The notes: generated by a model from the letters alone, not told the origin. A DNA stretch of 16,544 nt from an uncultured Rhodospirillaceae bacterium (GCA_937927415.1 CALBDS010000037.1:1-16544); one strand, 5' to 3'. Positions 1 to 8,778 are shown, counted from the first letter of the stretch. A program made the numbers and translations.

Positions 1-44
1 GCAAGTCTCAGATTGACGACCTGCTTGATATCTTATCCTAGCGC

Positions 45-665
45 CTATGGGGCAGTCGCCCCGCTTTCGCTCCAGCCCGGCGGAACGCCGTTCATGTCGG
101 GCAACTGGTGGGCGATGCCCTTGTGACAGTCGATGCAGGTGCGTTGCCGGGTGAACAGGTACTGCTGATGGATGCGGGCGGCGCGTGCCCCCTGTCTGGT
201 GATGTCCATGGATTCCGCCGAGTGGCAGTTGCGGCATTCCAGGGAATCGTTGGCTTTCAGCCGCGCCCATTCGTGTTCGGCCAGTTCGCGGCGCTTGGCG
301 ACGAACTTGTCGCGGGTGTCGATGGTGCCGAAGATCTTGCCCCACACCTCTTTCGACGCCTGCATCTTGCGGGCGATCTTGTCGGTCCACGGGTGGGGCA
401 CATGGCAATCGGGACAGGTGGCCCGCACCCCGGAACGGTTGGTGAAGTGGATGGTGGTCTTCAACTCCTCATAGGGGTTGGCGCGCATCTCGTGGCAACT
501 GATACAGAAGGCTTCCCTGTTGGTCGCCTCCAGCGCCGTGTTGAAGCCACCCCAGAACATCACCCCCGCGGCAAAACCGCCGAGCGTCAGGAAGCCCAGG
601 CTGAGAAAGCGGGCGGGACCGGCGATGATCCGCCAGGGCCGCAGCAGAAAGCCGGGCACTCTCAT
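45..665 (-). CDS. napC: NapC, tetrahaem membrane quinol dehydrogenase
   Basis: NapC is the membrane-anchored c-type cytochrome of the NapC/NirT family. It oxidises quinol at the periplasmic face of the membrane and passes electrons to NapB. The 206-residue protein has an N-terminal transmembrane anchor at about residues 17-39 and four CxxCH haem motifs at 54-58 (CISCH), 84-88 (CPDCH), 144-148 (CRNCH) and 177-181 (CIDCH), as expected for the family. I chose the ATG at 665, which overlaps the napB stop as ATGA. The frame stays open upstream to 773, but that part lies inside napB and has no anchor character. napC is the last gene of the operon and no napG or napH is seen. The 44 bases beyond it, to the window edge, contain nothing I can assign. 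Confidence 0.96.
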   Translation of the reverse strand: MRVPGFLLRPWRIIAGPARFLSLGFLTLGGFAAGVMFWGGFNTALEATNREAFCISCHEMRANPYEELKTTIHFTNRSGVRATCPDCHVPHPWTDKIARKMQASKEVWGKIFGTIDTRDKFVAKRRELAEHEWARLKANDSLECRNCHSAESMDITRQGARAARIHQQYLFTRQRTCIDCHKGIAHQLPDMNGVPPGWSESGATAP

Positions 666-1144
666 GGCTGCCCCCCGCCCGGAGCGGGCCGGCTCATCAG
701 GCTGTCGATGTCGGTGAAGGTGTTGGGCACCAGCGGCCGGGCCACCGTCTGCGGCACATGGCATTGCAGGCAAAAGTACCGCCGCGGCGACACCCCGCCC
801 AGGGTCTGCCCCTCGCGGTCCACGTAATGGGTGATGCTGATCATCGGGGCCTGCGACGCCTCGGTGTACTGGCGGCTGTGGCAGGTCAGGCAGCGGTTGG
901 TGTTGGTGGTGATCTGGTAATCGCGGATGTTGTGCGGGATCACCGGCGGCTGTTCGGGATAGTTGCGGGCAACCCGCCGGTCGTCGGTCACGTCCGCCGG
1001 CACCGGCGGGGCCGGGTTCTCGTCGGTGAAGGCCACCGGCGGACGGAACGGGGAATCAAGGCGCAAAGGGGGCGTCTGGGCCGTCAGCAGGGCCGGGGCC
1101 AGAAAGGGCAGTGCCGCAAGCGCGGCATACAGGAACGGGCGCAT
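662..1144 (-). CDS. napB: NapB, dihaem electron-transfer subunit
   Basis: NapB is the small periplasmic dihaem cytochrome c subunit that takes electrons from NapC and passes them to the iron-sulfur cluster of NapA. The 160-residue precursor starts with a Sec-type signal peptide (hydrophobic core about residues 4-20, AxA-like end near 22). It has two haem sites, CLTCH at 85-89 and CLQCH at 125-129. His71 and His106 are good candidates for the distal axial ligands, since both haems in the family are bis-histidinyl. A strong GGGAGG Shine-Dalgarno lies about 9 nt before the ATG in the 21-nt gap after napA. The stop overlaps the napC start by ATGA, suggesting translational coupling. Confidence 0.96.
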   Translation of the reverse strand: MRPFLYAALAALPFLAPALLTAQTPPLRLDSPFRPPVAFTDENPAPPVPADVTDDRRVARNYPEQPPVIPHNIRDYQITTNTNRCLTCHSRQYTEASQAPMISITHYVDREGQTLGGVSPRRYFCLQCHVPQTVARPLVPNTFTDIDSLMSRPAPGGGQP

Positions 1145-1165
1145 GATGGTGATCCTCCCCCCGAC

Positions 1166-3658
1166 TCAGGCCGGCACCACTTTGACGGCGCATTTCTTGA
1201 AGTCGGTCTGCTTGCTGATCGGATCCGTGGCGTCCAGGGTGCATTTGTTGATGAGGCGGGCGGAATCGAACCACGGCACGAAGATCACCCCACGCGGCGG
1301 CTTGTTGCGCCCGCGGGTTTCCACGCGGGTGCGGATCTCGCCGCGCCGCGACACCACCTTCACCTCCGACCCACGGCGCAGGCCGCGGGCCTGGGCGTCG
1401 TCGGGGTGCATGAACACCATCGCCATGGGCATGGCGCGGTACAGTTCCGGCACCCGCATGGTCATGGACCCGGAATGCCAGTGTTCCAGCACCCGGCCCG
1501 TCACCAGCCACAGGTCGAAATCCGTGTCGGGCGTTTCCGCCGGCGGTTCATAGGGAAAGGCGAAGATGTTCGCCTTGCCGTCGGGGTTGCCGTAGAATTT
1601 GACCCCCTCCCCCGCTGGGACGAAGGGGTCCAGCCCCTCGCGGTAGCGCCAGCGGGTTTCCTGGCCCTTGACCACCGGCCAGCGCAGGCCGCGCACCTGA
1701 TGATAGGTGTCGAACGGCGCCAGATCATGGCCGTGGCCGCGCCCGAAATCGGCGTATTCCTCGAACAGCCCCTTCTGCACGTAAAAGCCGAAGTCCTTGG
1801 ATTCCTGGTTCTCATAGCCGGGATCCAGGTCGGAGAGGGGGAAGCGGTCCACGGTGCCGTTGCGGAACAGCACGTCGAACAGGGTCTTGCCGCGATAGGC
1901 GGGGTTGGCGTCCAGAATCGCCTTGGGCCACACCTCGTCGGTGGTGAAACGCTTGGAAAATTCCATGATCTGCCACAGATCCGACCGCGCCTCGCCGGGG
2001 GCGGTGACAAGCTGGTGCCAGAAATGGGTGCGGCGTTCGGCGTTGCCGTAAGCCCCCTCCTTCTCCACCCACATGGCGGCGGGCAGGATCAGGTCGGCCG
2101 CCGACGCGGTGACCGTGGGATAGGCATCCGACACCACGATGAAATTGTCCGGGTTGCGGTATCCCGGATAGGTCTCGTTCTCGGTGTTGGGGGCTGCCTG
2201 AAGGTTGTTGTTCACCTGGATCCAATAGGCGTTCAGCTTGCCGTCGTGCAGCATCCGGTCCATCAGCACCGCGTGATAGCCGATCTTGCCCGGCAACAGA
2301 TCCTTGGGCAGCTTCCACGCCTGTTCGGTGTGGGCGCGGTGGGTGGGGTTGGCCACCTGCATGTCGGCGGGCAGCCGGTGGGCGAAGGTCCCCACCTCCC
2401 GCGCGGTGCCGCAGGCCGACGGCTGGCCGGTCAGGGAGAACGGGCTGTTGCCCGGTTCGGAGATTTTTCCGGTCAGCAGATGGATGTTGTAGACCATGTG
2501 GTTGACCCACACGCCGCGCACGTGCTGGTTGAAGCCCATAGTCCACAGGGACATGACCTTGATCTTCGGGTCGGCGTACAACTCGGCCAGGGCCAGCAGC
2601 CGTTCCTGCGGCACGCCGGTCAGCTGTGCGGTCTTTTCCACCGTGTATTCGCTGACGAAGGCGGCGAAGGCGTCGAAATCGATGGGCTTGGAGTCGGTCG
2701 GATCCTTGGCGTTCGCCGCCCGCACCTCCAGAACATGCTCGGGCCGCAGGCCATAGCCGATGTCCTTCTGGCCCAGACGGAAGTTGCAGTGCTTGTCCAC
2801 GAAGTCCCGGTTGACCCGCCCGGTCCGGATGATGTGGTTGGCGATGAAGTTCAGGATCGCCAGATCGGTCCCCGGCACGAAGACCATGGGAATGTCGGCC
2901 AGTTCGAAAGTGCGGTGCTCGAAGGTGGACAGCACCGCCACCTTGACATGGCTGTGGGACAGGCGGCGGTCGGTGATGCGCGTCCACAGGATGGGGTGCA
3001 TCTCCGCCATGTTCGATCCCCACAGGACGAAGGCGTCGGCGTGCTCGAAATCATCGTAGCAGCCCATCGGCTCGTCCATGCCGAAGGTGCGGATGAAGGC
3101 CACCGCCGCCGAAGCCATGCAGTGACGGGCGTTGGGATCGAGATTGTTGGTGCGGAAGCCGCCGCGCATCAGCTTGGACGCGGCATACCCCTCCCAGATC
3201 GTCCATTGGCCGGACCCGAACATGCCCACCGCGTCCGGCCCCTTTTCCGTCAGCACCCGCTTCCATTGGCGGGCCATCTCGTCAAAGGCGCGGTCCCAGG
3301 ACACCGGCTGAAATTCGCCGTCCTTGTGATACTGCCCGTCGCGCATGCGCAGCAGCGGGCGGGTCAGGCGATCCTGGCCGTACATGATCTTGGACAGGAA
3401 ATAACCCTTCACGCAGTTCAGGCCGCGGTTGACCTCCGCCTGCATGTCGCCGTGGGTGGCGACGACGCGGTTGTTCTTGGTCGCCACCATCACGCCGCAG
3501 CCGGTGCCGCAAAAGCGGCACGGCGCCTTCGCCCATTTCAACGCCGCGTCTTCGCCCGCCACCGCCGAGGTCTGGGCGACCGCCGGCAGGCTGATTCCAC
3601 CCGCGGCGGCAGCCGCAGCAATCGCCTGGGCCTTGATGAAATCCCGTCGATCCATCAT
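1166..3658 (-). CDS. napA: NapA, catalytic subunit of periplasmic nitrate reductase
   Basis: NapA reduces nitrate to nitrite in the periplasm using a Mo-bis-molybdopterin guanine dinucleotide cofactor and one [4Fe-4S] cluster. The 830-residue precursor has a twin-arginine signal (RRDFIK at residues 4-9, followed by an Ala-rich hydrophobic stretch), so it should be exported folded by Tat. The cluster cysteines are Cys47, Cys50, Cys54 and Cys82 (CRFCGTGC ... NCVKG), with the conserved electron-relay Lys84. Cys180, in ARHCMAS, is the expected molybdenum ligand. The C-terminal molybdopterin-dinucleotide domain is complete and the length is normal for NapA. Two ATGs are adjacent; the first fits the GGAAAGGG ribosome site 8 nt upstream. 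It follows napD by 22 nt and precedes napB by 21 nt. Confidence 0.98.
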   Translation of the reverse strand: MMDRRDFIKAQAIAAAAAAGGISLPAVAQTSAVAGEDAALKWAKAPCRFCGTGCGVMVATKNNRVVATHGDMQAEVNRGLNCVKGYFLSKIMYGQDRLTRPLLRMRDGQYHKDGEFQPVSWDRAFDEMARQWKRVLTEKGPDAVGMFGSGQWTIWEGYAASKLMRGGFRTNNLDPNARHCMASAAVAFIRTFGMDEPMGCYDDFEHADAFVLWGSNMAEMHPILWTRITDRRLSHSHVKVAVLSTFEHRTFELADIPMVFVPGTDLAILNFIANHIIRTGRVNRDFVDKHCNFRLGQKDIGYGLRPEHVLEVRAANAKDPTDSKPIDFDAFAAFVSEYTVEKTAQLTGVPQERLLALAELYADPKIKVMSLWTMGFNQHVRGVWVNHMVYNIHLLTGKISEPGNSPFSLTGQPSACGTAREVGTFAHRLPADMQVANPTHRAHTEQAWKLPKDLLPGKIGYHAVLMDRMLHDGKLNAYWIQVNNNLQAAPNTENETYPGYRNPDNFIVVSDAYPTVTASAADLILPAAMWVEKEGAYGNAERRTHFWHQLVTAPGEARSDLWQIMEFSKRFTTDEVWPKAILDANPAYRGKTLFDVLFRNGTVDRFPLSDLDPGYENQESKDFGFYVQKGLFEEYADFGRGHGHDLAPFDTYHQVRGLRWPVVKGQETRWRYREGLDPFVPAGEGVKFYGNPDGKANIFAFPYEPPAETPDTDFDLWLVTGRVLEHWHSGSMTMRVPELYRAMPMAMVFMHPDDAQARGLRRGSEVKVVSRRGEIRTRVETRGRNKPPRGVIFVPWFDSARLINKCTLDATDPISKQTDFKKCAVKVVPA

Positions 3659-3680
3659 GGACGTTTCCCTTTCCTCAACC

Positions 3681-4004
3681 TTAAGGCCTTACGGGGAAAC
3701 CGTCGGTTTCCGTTTGTGTTTCGGGGGGGTGTGTTTCCAGGTGATGGAAAACCATGACCGCCGACAGCACGCCGTCGGTCAGGTGAAGGGCGGTCATCCG
3801 CTCGGCAATCCACCCTTCGCTCGGGCCTTCCACCGTCACCACCATCTTGCCGTCCTGCTCGGCGTGGATTTCGACGCCGGACAGGGCCGATGCCGCCGCC
3901 CGCACCGCATCCCGCCGGTCGGGCCGCACATGCACCAGCAGCGAGGCCAGATGATGTTCGCGCTGGGGACCGTCCCGGCTGGTCCGGTCATCAGGGATGT
4001 GCAT
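3681..4004 (-). CDS. napD: NapD, NapA signal-peptide chaperone
   Basis: NapD is a small cytoplasmic chaperone that binds the Tat signal peptide of NapA and holds back export until the molybdenum cofactor is inserted (established for the family). The 107-residue product has the family's core: the segment HLASLLVHVRP near residues 18-28, then GVEIHAEQDGKMVVTVEG, the two beta strands of its ferredoxin-like fold. The N-terminal 15 residues and the Pro/Thr-rich tail are variable and carry no motif. The start overlaps the end of napF by 14 nt, and napA follows 22 nt later, so expression is probably coupled to both. The identification rests on these strands and on operon position. Confidence 0.92.
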   Translation of the reverse strand: MHIPDDRTSRDGPQREHHLASLLVHVRPDRRDAVRAAASALSGVEIHAEQDGKMVVTVEGPSEGWIAERMTALHLTDGVLSAVMVFHHLETHPPETQTETDGFPVRP

Positions 4005-4497
4005 GGCTGCCTCCCTCGGCTGGGGTTATGGACACGGCCCCCACGGGACAGGCGGCCACACAGGCGCCGCAGCCGGTGCAGGCCGACGCCTCCACCCGCG
4101 GTTCAGCCGCCCCGCCGGGGGCCAGAGCGAAACGGATGGCCCCCGCCGGGCAGACTTCGCCGCAGCTTCGGCAGACCACCCGCTGCAGCGACAGACAGGC
4201 GGGGGCGACGGCAACCGTGACCGTCCAGGGCACCGCCGCCCGGTCGAACAGCGGCTGGGGACAGGCGGACGCGCAGGCACCGCAGAAGCTGCACTCCCCC
4301 CTACGGAAATCGACGACGGGAAAGCCGCCGTCCCCCGGCACGATCAGATTGTCAGGGCAGGCGGAAACACAGGCGCTGCAACGGGTGCACAGGTCGGTGA
4401 ACGCCGCCCGCCGTGCCCAGGGGGGCCGCACCGGCTCCGCCGCCGCGCGCCGCCCGCGCAGAAAGCCGCGCCGCGAATGGGAAAGGGGAAAGGGCAT
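3991..4497 (-). CDS. napF: NapF, iron-sulfur protein of the nap operon
   Basis: NapF is a cytoplasmic ferredoxin-like protein that interacts with NapA and is thought to help its iron-sulfur maturation or redox priming. The 168-residue sequence has three regular CxxCxxCxxxC clusters (Cys37/40/43/47, Cys69/72/75/79 and Cys140/143/146/150). A fourth, irregular set is Cys101/109/112/116. As I recall, E. coli NapF has the same irregular C-x7-C-x2-C-x3-C spacing, as well as the N-terminal SRRGFLRGR and RPPW motifs seen here, which supports NapF over a generic ferredoxin. There is no signal peptide or membrane segment. The GAGGG ribosome site overlaps the napE stop codon 8 nt before the ATG; the 3' end overlaps napD. 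Confidence 0.95.
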   Translation of the reverse strand: MPFPLSHSRRGFLRGRRAAAEPVRPPWARRAAFTDLCTRCSACVSACPDNLIVPGDGGFPVVDFRRGECSFCGACASACPQPLFDRAAVPWTVTVAVAPACLSLQRVVCRSCGEVCPAGAIRFALAPGGAAEPRVEASACTGCGACVAACPVGAVSITPAEGGSHAHP

Positions 4498-4507
4498 GGT
4501 ACGGCCC

Positions 4508-4711
4508 TCACACCGGCGGCGGCCCCGGCGGGCCGAAGATCATCTGCGACATCCACACCAGAAACCCATAGCCCCCCACCACCGCGACGGACAGGAACGG
4601 CCAGATCACAACCGCAAGAAGCAGGAAAACGGCGATTTCCCGCCCCCGTGACGGCGGACCGGCATCGATGGATGATGAGCGTGCGGAATCGGGCAAGGGG
4701 TGTGTGCTCAT
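4508..4711 (-). CDS. napE: NapE, small membrane protein of the nap operon
   Basis: NapE is a short single-span inner-membrane protein found at the head of many proteobacterial nap operons; its exact role is not settled. The 67-residue product has a polar, Ser/Pro-rich N-terminus, then one hydrophobic segment (about residues 26-55, beginning REIAVFLLLAVVIWPF) and a Pro-rich tail, which is the usual NapE layout. I chose the ATG at 4711 because AGAGG lies about 9 nt before it. The frame stays open to 4804, but the extra 31 residues are basic and aromatic without family character and are preceded by no ribosome site. napF starts 10 nt after its stop. This is the first gene of the operon. Confidence 0.88.
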   Translation of the reverse strand: MSTHPLPDSARSSSIDAGPPSRGREIAVFLLLAVVIWPFLSVAVVGGYGFLVWMSQMIFGPPGPPPV

Positions 4712-4853
4712 AAAAACCCACCTCTTCTGATGAAAAATTGGCCGGTGATAGGATGAAAAGCTGCGCTTCTGGCTGTTCCGTGACCAGACCCACTTCCGGG
4801 GCACGCCAAATGAATGAACCGATCCGCCCGAAATATCATTTTGTGAAAAGAAA

Positions 4854-4888
4854 AATCATTGCCATCACCATGATTGATTTGTGAATCA
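4854..4888 (-). promoter_or_regulatory. Candidate nap operator: AATCA/TGATT inverted repeats
   Basis: Two inverted repeats interleave in the AT-rich region ahead of napE. AATCAT (4854-4859) pairs with ATGATT (4870-4875), and TGATT (4875-4879) pairs with AATCA (4884-4888) around a 4-nt centre. The half-sites resemble the FNR/CRP-family element TTGAT-N4-ATCAA, but the register is shifted by one base: read as TTGAT ... ATCA, the spacer is 6 nt, not 4. Oxygen or nitrogen-oxide control is usual for nap operons. A possible minus-strand -10 (TGATAT, 4838-4833) is downstream. This is a site prediction from symmetry only. Confidence 0.4.
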
Positions 4889-4902
4889 CAGTTTCTTGAC
4901 TT

Positions 4903-4930
4903 TTGAAAAATCAGGTTTTTCTTTTATAAA
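4903..4930 (+). promoter_or_regulatory. Candidate plus-strand sigma-70 promoter
   Basis: TTGAAA (4903-4908) and TATAAA (4925-4930) are separated by 16 nt, a good match to a housekeeping promoter. It fires towards the terminator hairpin at 4946-4984, which would give a transcript of only about 50 nt. No plus-strand gene lies downstream. The region is AT-rich, so a chance match is possible. Confidence 0.3.
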
Positions 4931-4945
4931 GAAGCGGACATGCCA

Positions 4946-4984
4946 AGCCGGCCCCGCTTGACAGAAGCGGGGCCGGCTCTTTTT
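4946..4984 (+). terminator. Intrinsic terminator between pfpI-like gene and nap operon
   Basis: A perfect 14-bp GC-rich stem (4946-4959 with 4965-4978) with a 5-nt loop is followed on the plus strand by CTTTTT (4979-4984). By its T-run it terminates plus-strand transcription. On the minus strand the stem lies 22 nt after the stop of the DJ-1/PfpI gene but is followed by TTGGC, not by Ts, so it would be a weak terminator for that gene. Confidence 0.8.
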
Positions 4985-5000
4985 CCGGCACGCCTAAAAA

Positions 5001-5567
5001 TTACTCAGCCGCGTGACGGTTGTGGCTGCCTTCGGCGAATTCCTCAATCATCTTTTTGACAAAGGCGGGGATGTCGTCGGGCTTGCGTGAGGTGACAAGC
5101 CCGCGGTCGGTGACCACCGGCTCGTCGGACCACGCAGCCCCGGCGTTGCTGAGGTCGGTTTTCAGCGACGGCCACGAGGTCACGCGCCGCCCCGCCACCC
5201 CGCCGGCGTCGATCAGGGTCCATGGGCCGTGACAGATGGCGGCGATGGGCTTGCCCGACTGGACGAAGCTGCGCACGAAGTCGATGGCTTTCGGCTCCAG
5301 CCGCAGGGCGTCGGGGTTCATCACCCCGCCGGGCAGCACCAGCGCGTCGTAACGGCTGGGGTCGCTGGCGTCCAGTGCTTCGTCCACCGGCACGGAATCG
5401 CCCTTGTCCTGATGATTCCACCCCTGGATTTGTCCGGTTTTGGGCGCAATGACGCGGACGGTGGCGCCCGCGTCCTTCAGCGCCTTCACCGGCTCGGTCA
5501 GTTCCACCTGCTCGAAGCCGTCGGTGGCAAGGACGGCAACGGTCTTTCCGGTCAGCTTCTGAGCCAT
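5001..5567 (-). CDS. DJ-1/PfpI family protein (class I glutamine amidotransferase-like)
   Basis: This is a cytoplasmic protein of the DJ-1/PfpI superfamily, whose members are described as stress-related proteases, glyoxalases or protein/nucleotide deglycases. Which activity applies here cannot be read from sequence. The 188-residue product has the nucleophile elbow AAICHGPW with Cys112 and His113, the conserved Glu19 in DGFEQVE, and the LVLPGGVMNPD segment near 77-86. Its length is normal for PfpI-type proteins. I chose the ATG at 5567 (MAQKLTG), where the fold begins; an upstream in-frame ATG at 5606 adds 13 unlike residues. An AGGAG lies about 12 nt before the chosen start. It follows nfi by 74 nt on the same strand. 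Confidence 0.93.
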   Translation of the reverse strand: MAQKLTGKTVAVLATDGFEQVELTEPVKALKDAGATVRVIAPKTGQIQGWNHQDKGDSVPVDEALDASDPSRYDALVLPGGVMNPDALRLEPKAIDFVRSFVQSGKPIAAICHGPWTLIDAGGVAGRRVTSWPSLKTDLSNAGAAWSDEPVVTDRGLVTSRKPDDIPAFVKKMIEEFAEGSHNRHAAE

Positions 5568-5641
5568 GACGGTGCCTTTCTCCTGGTTGCGGCAATGCCC
5601 CGCCAACCGGAAACACCGTCATCGGTTCCCGCACACCACGG

Positions 5642-6325
5642 TTACGGCGCGTGCATCCGCGAGACCGCATCGGCCAGCCGGATCGGCTCCGACAGGCGCC
5701 ATTTGGGGGACAGGCGCAGCACCAGATCCACCGCGCGGGCCAGCCCGACCCGGTGCCCCACCGACACGAAGACCGGCCGGATGCCCGTGCGCGTGCGCAG
5801 GGCCACCCCCACCATTTCCTTGCGGTGGAACATCGGCGACGAGGCGCCGCGCTCCGGCCCCGGCTCGGCGTAGCGGCCCACCAGCCGGGATTTGGCGATG
5901 CCGATGGTCGGCAGCCCCGTCACCACCCCCAGATGACAGGCCAGCCCGAAGCGGCGCGGATGGGCCAGCCCCTGCCCGTCCACCACCACCAGATCGGGCG
6001 GAGCGGGCAGCAACGCCAGCGCCGCCACCATGGCCGGCACCTCGCGGAACGACAGGAAACCGGGAACGTAGGGAAAGCGCGTCGGCTGGGCCAGCAGCAC
6101 CGAGCGGGTCAATTCCAGCGTATCGGGATCGACCTCTGCCACCGCTGCCCAGGTCTTGCCGTCCTGTTCGCTGTAATGGGCATCCACCGCGGCGATGCGG
6201 GCCGGGGGCCACGGGGCGTCATCCCGGTCGATGACCAGGGTGCGCAAGCGTTCCTGCACCGGTACCGCCTGTTCCGGGGTTTCCGGCCAATCGTTCAGAT
6301 CCAGCGGCCCTGTGGGGCCGGTCAC
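5642..6325 (-). CDS. nfi: Endonuclease V (deoxyinosine 3' endonuclease)
   Basis: Endonuclease V starts repair of deaminated adenine by nicking DNA one nucleotide 3' of deoxyinosine. The family signatures appear in order: AAVDAHY with catalytic Asp48, YVPGFLSFRE at 86-95 (substrate-wedge Tyr86, Glu95), VDGQGLAHPRRFGLACHLG with Asp116 and His122, TIGIAKSRLVG with Lys145, and GHRVGL near 190. The product is 227 residues, normal for bacterial EndoV. I chose a GTG start at 6325 because it overlaps the stop of the upstream DUF2948 gene as GTGA. The frame is open further upstream to 6556, but that part lies inside the DUF2948 gene and is low-complexity. Coupled translation with the DUF2948 gene is likely. 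Confidence 0.95.
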   Translation of the reverse strand: MTGPTGPLDLNDWPETPEQAVPVQERLRTLVIDRDDAPWPPARIAAVDAHYSEQDGKTWAAVAEVDPDTLELTRSVLLAQPTRFPYVPGFLSFREVPAMVAALALLPAPPDLVVVDGQGLAHPRRFGLACHLGVVTGLPTIGIAKSRLVGRYAEPGPERGASSPMFHRKEMVGVALRTRTGIRPVFVSVGHRVGLARAVDLVLRLSPKWRLSEPIRLADAVSRMHAP

Positions 6326-6789
6326 GCGGCGTCCGGGTGGTTGGGCATGGTGGCGGTGGGCCAGGGATCGCCCAGATCCTCCACCAGACAGGACCAGCGG
6401 GCGGCGTCCAGCCGGATGCCGCCACCGCCGGCGAAATGCAGGGTGATCCCCGCCGCCCCCGGCTCCAGCGCCAGAAGCTCCAGCATCTGGTGACGGTCCA
6501 TAAGGTCGATGCCGCGGGCCTTGACCGCCGTCACCCCTTCGAACCGCACGGCGCAATGGGTGCGTTCATAGGGGTAGAGGTCGTCGTCATCGGCGGTGGG
6601 ACCGGCGGCCGGGCGCGCCCGGCCGGCGGTTTCCCATTTGAAGCGGTTGACCACCAGCACGAACCGTCCCGCGTCGGGCTGGAACCCCATTTCCGACAAG
6701 GGCACGATGGCGTCCTGCAGACAGGCGGAGACAACCTTCAGATCGTCGGCGTCCTCGGCCAGCAAGCGGATCGGCGTGGCAGCGGTCAT
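6322..6789 (-). CDS. DUF2948 family protein
   Basis: The 155-residue product looks like the alphaproteobacterial DUF2948 family, whose function is unknown. Recognisable features are the start LLAEDADDLKVVSACLQDAIVPLSEMGF (spread over residues 8-35), the central RFVLVVNRFKWE, the VRFEGVTAVKARGID strand and the LLALEPG...ITLHFAGGGGIRLD end. There is no signal peptide, membrane span or catalytic motif. DUF2948 genes are commonly found just after murA in alphaproteobacteria, as here. The ATG at 6789 is preceded by GAGGGGGG; an in-frame TTG at 6801 is a worse start. The gene begins 16 nt after murA and its stop overlaps the nfi start. Confidence 0.88.
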   Translation of the reverse strand: MTAATPIRLLAEDADDLKVVSACLQDAIVPLSEMGFQPDAGRFVLVVNRFKWETAGRARPAAGPTADDDDLYPYERTHCAVRFEGVTAVKARGIDLMDRHQMLELLALEPGAAGITLHFAGGGGIRLDAARWSCLVEDLGDPWPTATMPNHPDAA

Positions 6790-6805
6790 AGCCCCCCTCA
6801 AAGCA

Positions 6806-8092
<1,287 letters not shown>

Positions 8093-8146
8093 GATCTGAA
8101 GAATCCTGACGAGGAGAAGAGGGGGTTGGGCAGAAAGACGGGACCG

Positions 8147-8701
8147 TTACAGGCGCGGCAGGGTCACGCCCTTCTGCCCCATGTATTTGCCCGATTTGTC
8201 GGCATAGGAGGTTTCACAGATCGTATCGCCCTTGAGGAACAGGAACTGGCACAGCCCCTCGTTGGCGTAGACCTTGGCGGGCAGCGGCGTGGTGTTGGAG
8301 ATTTCCAGCGTCACATGCCCTTCCCATTCCGGTTCCAGCGGCGTGACGTTGACGATCAGGCCGCAGCGGGCATAGGTGCTCTTGCCCAGGCAGATGACCA
8401 GCACGTCGCGGGGCACGCGGAAATACTCCACCGTGCGGGCCAGCGCGAAGCTGTTGGGCGGGATGATGCAGACGTCGGTCTTGCGGTCCACGAAGCTGTT
8501 TTCGGAAAACTGCTTGGGATCGACGATGGCGTTATCGACGTTGGTAAAGATCTTGAACTCGTCGGCCACCCGCGCGTCGTAGCCGTAGGAGCTGAGGCCG
8601 TAGGAGATGACGCCCGAGCGTTCCTGACGGTCCACGAACGGCTCGATCATGCCGTGCGACCCGGCCATTGCGCGAATCCAGGTATCCGGCATGATGCCCA
8701 T
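8147..8701 (-). CDS. dcd: dCTP deaminase
   Basis: Dcd deaminates dCTP to dUTP, feeding dTMP synthesis; the enzyme is a homotrimer in the cytoplasm. The 184-residue protein has SSYGYDARVADEF at 38-49, the nucleotide-binding GKSTYARCGLIVNVTPLEP starting at residue 106, and the catalytic Glu133 in TLEISNTTPLPAKVYANEG. Length and motifs fit the monofunctional proteobacterial enzyme. I kept the first ATG (8701), 9 nt after AGGGAG; a second Met three codons later is possible. A terminator lies just upstream at 8736-8778, so dcd probably has its own promoter or relies on read-through. murA follows on the same strand. Confidence 0.97.
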   Translation of the reverse strand: MGIMPDTWIRAMAGSHGMIEPFVDRQERSGVISYGLSSYGYDARVADEFKIFTNVDNAIVDPKQFSENSFVDRKTDVCIIPPNSFALARTVEYFRVPRDVLVICLGKSTYARCGLIVNVTPLEPEWEGHVTLEISNTTPLPAKVYANEGLCQFLFLKGDTICETSYADKSGKYMGQKGVTLPRL

Positions 8702-8735
8702 CGCCGCACACTCCCTCTCAAAGAAAAACCAGGAT

Positions 8736-8778
8736 GAAAACGGAAAACCGCCCGCGTTTTAGCCGAGCGCGGGCGGTT
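8736..8778 (-). terminator. Intrinsic terminator after the small-protein pair
   Basis: An 11-bp perfect stem (8746-8756 with 8768-8778, 11-nt loop, GC-rich core) is followed on the minus strand by TTTTCCGTTTTC. It begins 3 nt after the stop of the 63-residue gene at 8781 and should end the two-gene transcript before dcd. Confidence 0.78.

Noticed and set aside
1..44. Possible gene end or start at the left edge
   Set aside because: The segment is too short, with no recognisable codons, hairpin or promoter.
758..3757. 999-residue open frame on the plus strand opposite napA and napB
   Set aside because: It is antisense to genes with clear cofactor motifs. Its translation is rich in His, Arg, Gly and Gln with no domain, as expected for the complement of high-GC coding DNA.
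3991..4497. NapF's irregular fourth cysteine set as a novel cluster
   Set aside because: As I recall, E. coli NapF has the same C-x7-C-x2-C-x3-C spacing, so it appears to be a normal family feature.
4712..4804. N-terminal extension of NapE to the ATG at 4804
   Set aside because: The added residues lack family character, no ribosome site precedes 4804, and the ATG at 4711 has one.
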